Source: Planctomycetaceae bacterium UBA6172 (lineage in GTDB: Bacteria; Planctomycetota; Planctomycetia; Pirellulales; Pirellulaceae). Taken from it: DNA of 7,036 nt. Positions 4,308-7,036 of the stretch are shown one piece after another; positions within the stretch are counted from its first letter, which is position 1, and each line of letters starts with the position of its first letter. Below the pieces are notes generated by a model. The model saw nothing but the letters and a program-made list of their open reading frames with translations. It made no database searches and was not told the DNA's origin. Both the position numbers and the translations under genes were made by a program. The DNA is taken from positions 1 through 7,036 of the forward strand of contig DITY01000153.1 in the NCBI GenBank assembly GCA_002422955.1, written 5' to 3'.

Positions 4308-7036
4308 GTGAAAGCCCTGATCCCGCGTGCCCTCTGGGCCGGCCTGAGTTGCCTGGCCCTCGTCTGTTCCCTTGCCCAACCGGCCCGCGCCGAAGACCCC
4401 CAAGCGCAGTGGGTTTGGCTCGGCGGAGGCGAGAGCGCCAACCGCGTCGCACTCCGCAAAACGTTTGAAGTCTCCGGCGACATCCAGACAGCACGGGTGG
4501 CCGCCACCTGTGACAATGGCTTCCGGTTGTATCTGAATGGCCAACCGATCCTGTCCGGCGATTCGTGGCAGCGACTTGAGACGGCCGATGTGGCCGCGAA
4601 GCTCAAGCCAGGAAAAAACCTGTTCGCCGTGGATGCCACCGACGAAGGTGGGGAAGCGGGCTTCGTGTTGCGACTCGACATCACCGACAAATCGGGCAAG
4701 CTGACCTCTGTCGTCAGCGATGCCTCGTGGAAGGCGGCGAGCAATGCTGGCAAGCCGCTGCCGGAGAACTGGAACCAACTCGCATTCGCCGATACCGCTT
4801 GGAAGGCGGCGGGGATCAAGGGGCCGATCGGCGCGGCGAACCTGCCGTGGACCGGCAACGTCGATGCCAACGCCTTGGCGGTCGCCGTCGGCCAGTCCCC
4901 CGCACCGGTGGATGAGCGTGCCCGTCCGGCCGAAAATGTCACGACCCGCGAAGGCTTTCGCGTCGAAAAATTGTTCGACGTTCCGGGCCACATGGGCTCC
5001 TGGGTTTCGCTGTCAACCGACGCCAAAGGGCGCCTGATCGCCAGCGACCAAGGGAATGCCGGGCTGTTCATGATCGAGCCGGCCGAGTTCGGCAATGCCG
5101 ACGCCGTGACCAAGGTCACCAAGTTGCCCGTCGACCTCAGCAGCGCCCAAGGGATGCTGTGGGCTCACGATTCGCTCTACGTCGTCGTCAACGGCGGCAA
5201 GTCGGGGCTGCACCGGGCCACCGACACCGACGGTGATGGGTTGGTCGATTCGTCCGAATTCCTGATGCCGATCGAAGGGGGCGGCGAGCACGGCCCGCAT
5301 GCCGTGATCCTGGCTCCCGATGGCAAATCGCTGTACGTCGATGCGGGTAACCACACCAAACTGCCGGCGATCGCGGGCAGTCGCGTGCCGACCAACTGGG
5401 GTGAGGACCACGTGTTGCCGCGGCGATGGGATGCCAACGGTCACGCCGCGGGCATTCTGGCCCCCGGCGGCTGGATTTGTCAGGTCGACCCGACCGGTAA
5501 GAATTGGGAAGTCGTCAGCATGGGGTATCGCAATCAGTACGACATCGCGTTGAATGCCGATGGCGAACTGTTCACTTACGACGCCGACATGGAATGGGAC
5601 TTCGGCTCGCCATGGTATCGTCCGACCCGAGTCAATCATGCCTCCAGCGGCAGCGAATTCGGTTGGCGTAGCGGCACGGGCAAGTGGCCGACCTATTACG
5701 AAGACTCCCTCCCGGCGGCGGCCGAAATCGGCCCCGGCTCGCCGGTCGGCGTGACCTTCGGCTATGGCACCAAGTACCCGGCCAAGTACCAGAAGGCCCT
5801 GTACCTCCTCGACTGGACCTACAGCACGATCTATGCCTGCCACCTGACCCCCGACGGGGCGAGCTACAGCGGCGAAATCGAGGACTTCGTCTTTGGCCAG
5901 CCGTTGCAGGTGACCGACGCGGTTGTCGGCCCCGATGGGCTGTTGTATTTCACCGCGGGTGGCCGTGGTACCAAGTCGTCGCTCTACCGCGTCGTCTACG
6001 ATGGCAAGGAATCGACCGCCAAGGTCGACTATCGCAATCCTAAGAACCGCGAACTGCGTGAGGCCCGTCGCCAACTCGAAGCGTTCCATCGCGACGGCGA
6101 GGCCGACATGTCGCTGATCTGGACCCAACTCGGTCACTCCGATCGGTTCATCCGCTTCGCCGCGCGGATCGCGCTGGAGCATCGTCCTATCGACTCCTGG
6201 CGCCAACGGGCGCTCGCCGAAACGAACCCCCGCGTCGCCTTGACCGCGCTGATGGCCTTGGCCCGCCAGGGTGCCCCCGAAGACCGTGGCGCCGTGCTCG
6301 CGGCACTCGGTCGCATCGACCCCAAGTCGCTCGACGAATTGGGGCGGTTGACCTGGCTGCGGAACCATCAACTGACGCTGATCCGGTTGGGCGAACTGAC
6401 CGAAGCCGAGCGTGCCGAATTGATCGCGCGTTTGGAGCCGCTGTTCCCGTCCCAGGAAGAGGCTTTCAACACCGAACTGATGCAATTGCTCGTTCGTTTG
6501 GAAGCACCGCAAGCCGTGGCTCGCGGCGTCGCGATGATGGAAACGTTGGCCGCCGAGACCGAACCGGTCCCGGCCTGGGGTGAAATCGCCAAGCGGAACG
6601 CCGGTTATGGCGGGACCGTCCGCGCGATGATGGACAACATGCCGCCCGTGCGATCGATCGGCTATGCCTTCGCGCTGCGAAACGCCAAGACCGGCTGGAC
6701 GGAGGACCTGCGGCGTCGCTACCTGAGCTTCTTCAGCCAAGCGGCGATGCACCCGGGCGGTGCCAGCTTCCCCGGGTTCCTCAAGCAGTCTCGCGATGAC
6801 GCGTTGGCCAACATCCCGGTCAACGAACAGCCGCTGTATGACGACATCTTCGCCGTCCCGTTGGGTGGAGAGCCGTTCAAGTCGACTCCGCCCCAGGGGC
6901 CCGGCAAGGTTTGGACCAAGGCCGACGCACTGGCCTCGCTCGGCAGTGAAATCAAGGGTGCGAACTTCGACGCCGGCCGTAACCTGTACCACGCCACGCA
7001 GTGCGCCAAGTGCCACCGCTTCTCCGGCGAAGGGGG
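4308..7036 (+). CDS. Exported multidomain haem protein: jelly-roll-like, beta-propeller, HEAT-like region, c-type cytochrome (C-terminus beyond the right edge)
   Basis: An open frame of 909 codons runs from GTG 4308 to the window end. A Sec signal peptide (K2, hydrophobic core 8-23, cleavage after A26-R-A28) is followed by a domain at about 33-140 with W-V-W-L-G and D69-N-G-F-x-L-Y-L-N-G, the pattern of jelly-roll carbohydrate-binding-like modules. After a linker with repeated short W-K-A-A segments, a propeller starts at E215-G-F-R-V-E-K. It carries D306-T-D-G-D-G, G-G-E-H328-G-P-H, G406-Y-R-N-Q-Y-D and P-W436-Y-R-P-T-R, motifs shared by large PVC-group dehydrogenase-like proteins, and ends near 560 with L-Y-R-V-V-Y. 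Residues about 575-850 are helical and HEAT-like, beginning R-Q-L-E-A-F-H and including D-R-F-I-R-F-A-A-R. Haem c attachment is at C899-A-K-C-H903; the distal ligand would lie beyond the edge. It probably oxidises an extracellular, perhaps sugar-containing, substrate. It shares overall plan but not close sequence with its divergent neighbour. Confidence 0.92.
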   Translation, partial: MKALIPRALWAGLSCLALVCSLAQPARAEDPQAQWVWLGGGESANRVALRKTFEVSGDIQTARVAATCDNGFRLYLNGQPILSGDSWQRLETADVAAKLKPGKNLFAVDATDEGGEAGFVLRLDITDKSGKLTSVVSDASWKAASNAGKPLPENWNQLAFADTAWKAAGIKGPIGAANLPWTGNVDANALAVAVGQSPAPVDERARPAENVTTREGFRVEKLFDVPGHMGSWVSLSTDAKGRLIASDQGNAGLFMIEPAEFGNADAVTKVTKLPVDLSSAQGMLWAHDSLYVVVNGGKSGLHRATDTDGDGLVDSSEFLMPIEGGGEHGPHAVILAPDGKSLYVDAGNHTKLPAIAGSRVPTNWGEDHVLPRRWDANGHAAGILAPGGWICQVDPTGKNWEVVSMGYRNQYDIALNADGELFTYDADMEWDFGSPWYRPTRVNHASSGSEFGWRSGTGKWPTYYEDSLPAAAEIGPGSPVGVTFGYGTKYPAKYQKALYLLDWTYSTIYACHLTPDGASYSGEIEDFVFGQPLQVTDAVVGPDGLLYFTAGGRGTKSSLYRVVYDGKESTAKVDYRNPKNRELREARRQLEAFHRDGEADMSLIWTQLGHSDRFIRFAARIALEHRPIDSWRQRALAETNPRVALTALMALARQGAPEDRGAVLAALGRIDPKSLDELGRLTWLRNHQLTLIRLGELTEAERAELIARLEPLFPSQEEAFNTELMQLLVRLEAPQAVARGVAMMETLAAETEPVPAWGEIAKRNAGYGGTVRAMMDNMPPVRSIGYAFALRNAKTGWTEDLRRRYLSFFSQAAMHPGGASFPGFLKQSRDDALANIPVNEQPLYDDIFAVPLGGEPFKSTPPQGPGKVWTKADALASLGSEIKGANFDAGRNLYHATQCAKCHRFSGEG

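Noticed and set aside
4076..5122. 348-codon open frame on the minus strand, across the promoter region and the start of the rightward gene
   Set aside because: It overlaps the signal peptide and jelly-roll region of a well supported gene, runs through its promoter, and its Ser/Pro/Ala-rich translation has no recognisable domain.
5013..7016. 667-codon open frame antisense to the rightward haem gene
   Set aside because: The opposite strand encodes a coherent protein with signal peptide, propeller motifs and CxxCH. This frame gives a low-complexity composition rich in Arg, Gly and Gln with no motif, as expected from high third-position GC.

Overview
The window looks like chromosomal DNA from a planctomycete, most likely of the Pirellulaceae (Rhodopirellula-type) group. 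The reasons are the high GC content with long antisense shadow frames, and two very large exported proteins. Each of these joins a beta-propeller dehydrogenase-like domain, a helical HEAT-like region and a C-terminal CxxCH haem site, an architecture known mainly from the Planctomycetes/Verrucomicrobia (PVC) group. No mobile element, CRISPR array, tRNA or rRNA was seen.

Layout: (1) bases 1-732, minus strand, hold the N-terminal 244 residues of a Tat-exported protein resembling the N-terminal domain of neutral/alkaline ceramidases; it runs off the left edge. (2) Bases 733-826 are a short spacer with an imperfect tandem repeat of about 32 bp. (3) Bases 827-3940, minus strand, hold a complete 1037-residue PVC-type membrane-bound dehydrogenase/haem-binding protein. 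(4) Bases 3941-4307 are a 367-bp divergent intergenic region with a TATACT -10-like element facing each way. A near-identical motif lies in both predicted leaders, and the rightward leader has a 12-bp long-range stem enclosing small hairpins. (5) Bases 4308-7036, plus strand, hold a second exported multidomain haem protein, with a jelly-roll-like N-terminus, beta-propeller, HEAT-like region and CxxCH. It starts at a GTG behind a good Shine-Dalgarno sequence and is cut by the right edge just after its haem motif.

The two haem proteins are probably expressed from a shared divergent promoter region and act outside the cytoplasmic membrane as oxidoreductases feeding electrons to a c-type haem. 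The ceramidase-like hydrolase follows the leftward haem gene in the same direction and may be co-transcribed with it. A shared role in breaking down an extracellular lipid- or sugar-containing substrate is plausible, but nothing in the sequence identifies the substrate. The least explained part is the intergenic region: the putative structured leader and the motif shared by both leaders are the best candidates for something undescribed.
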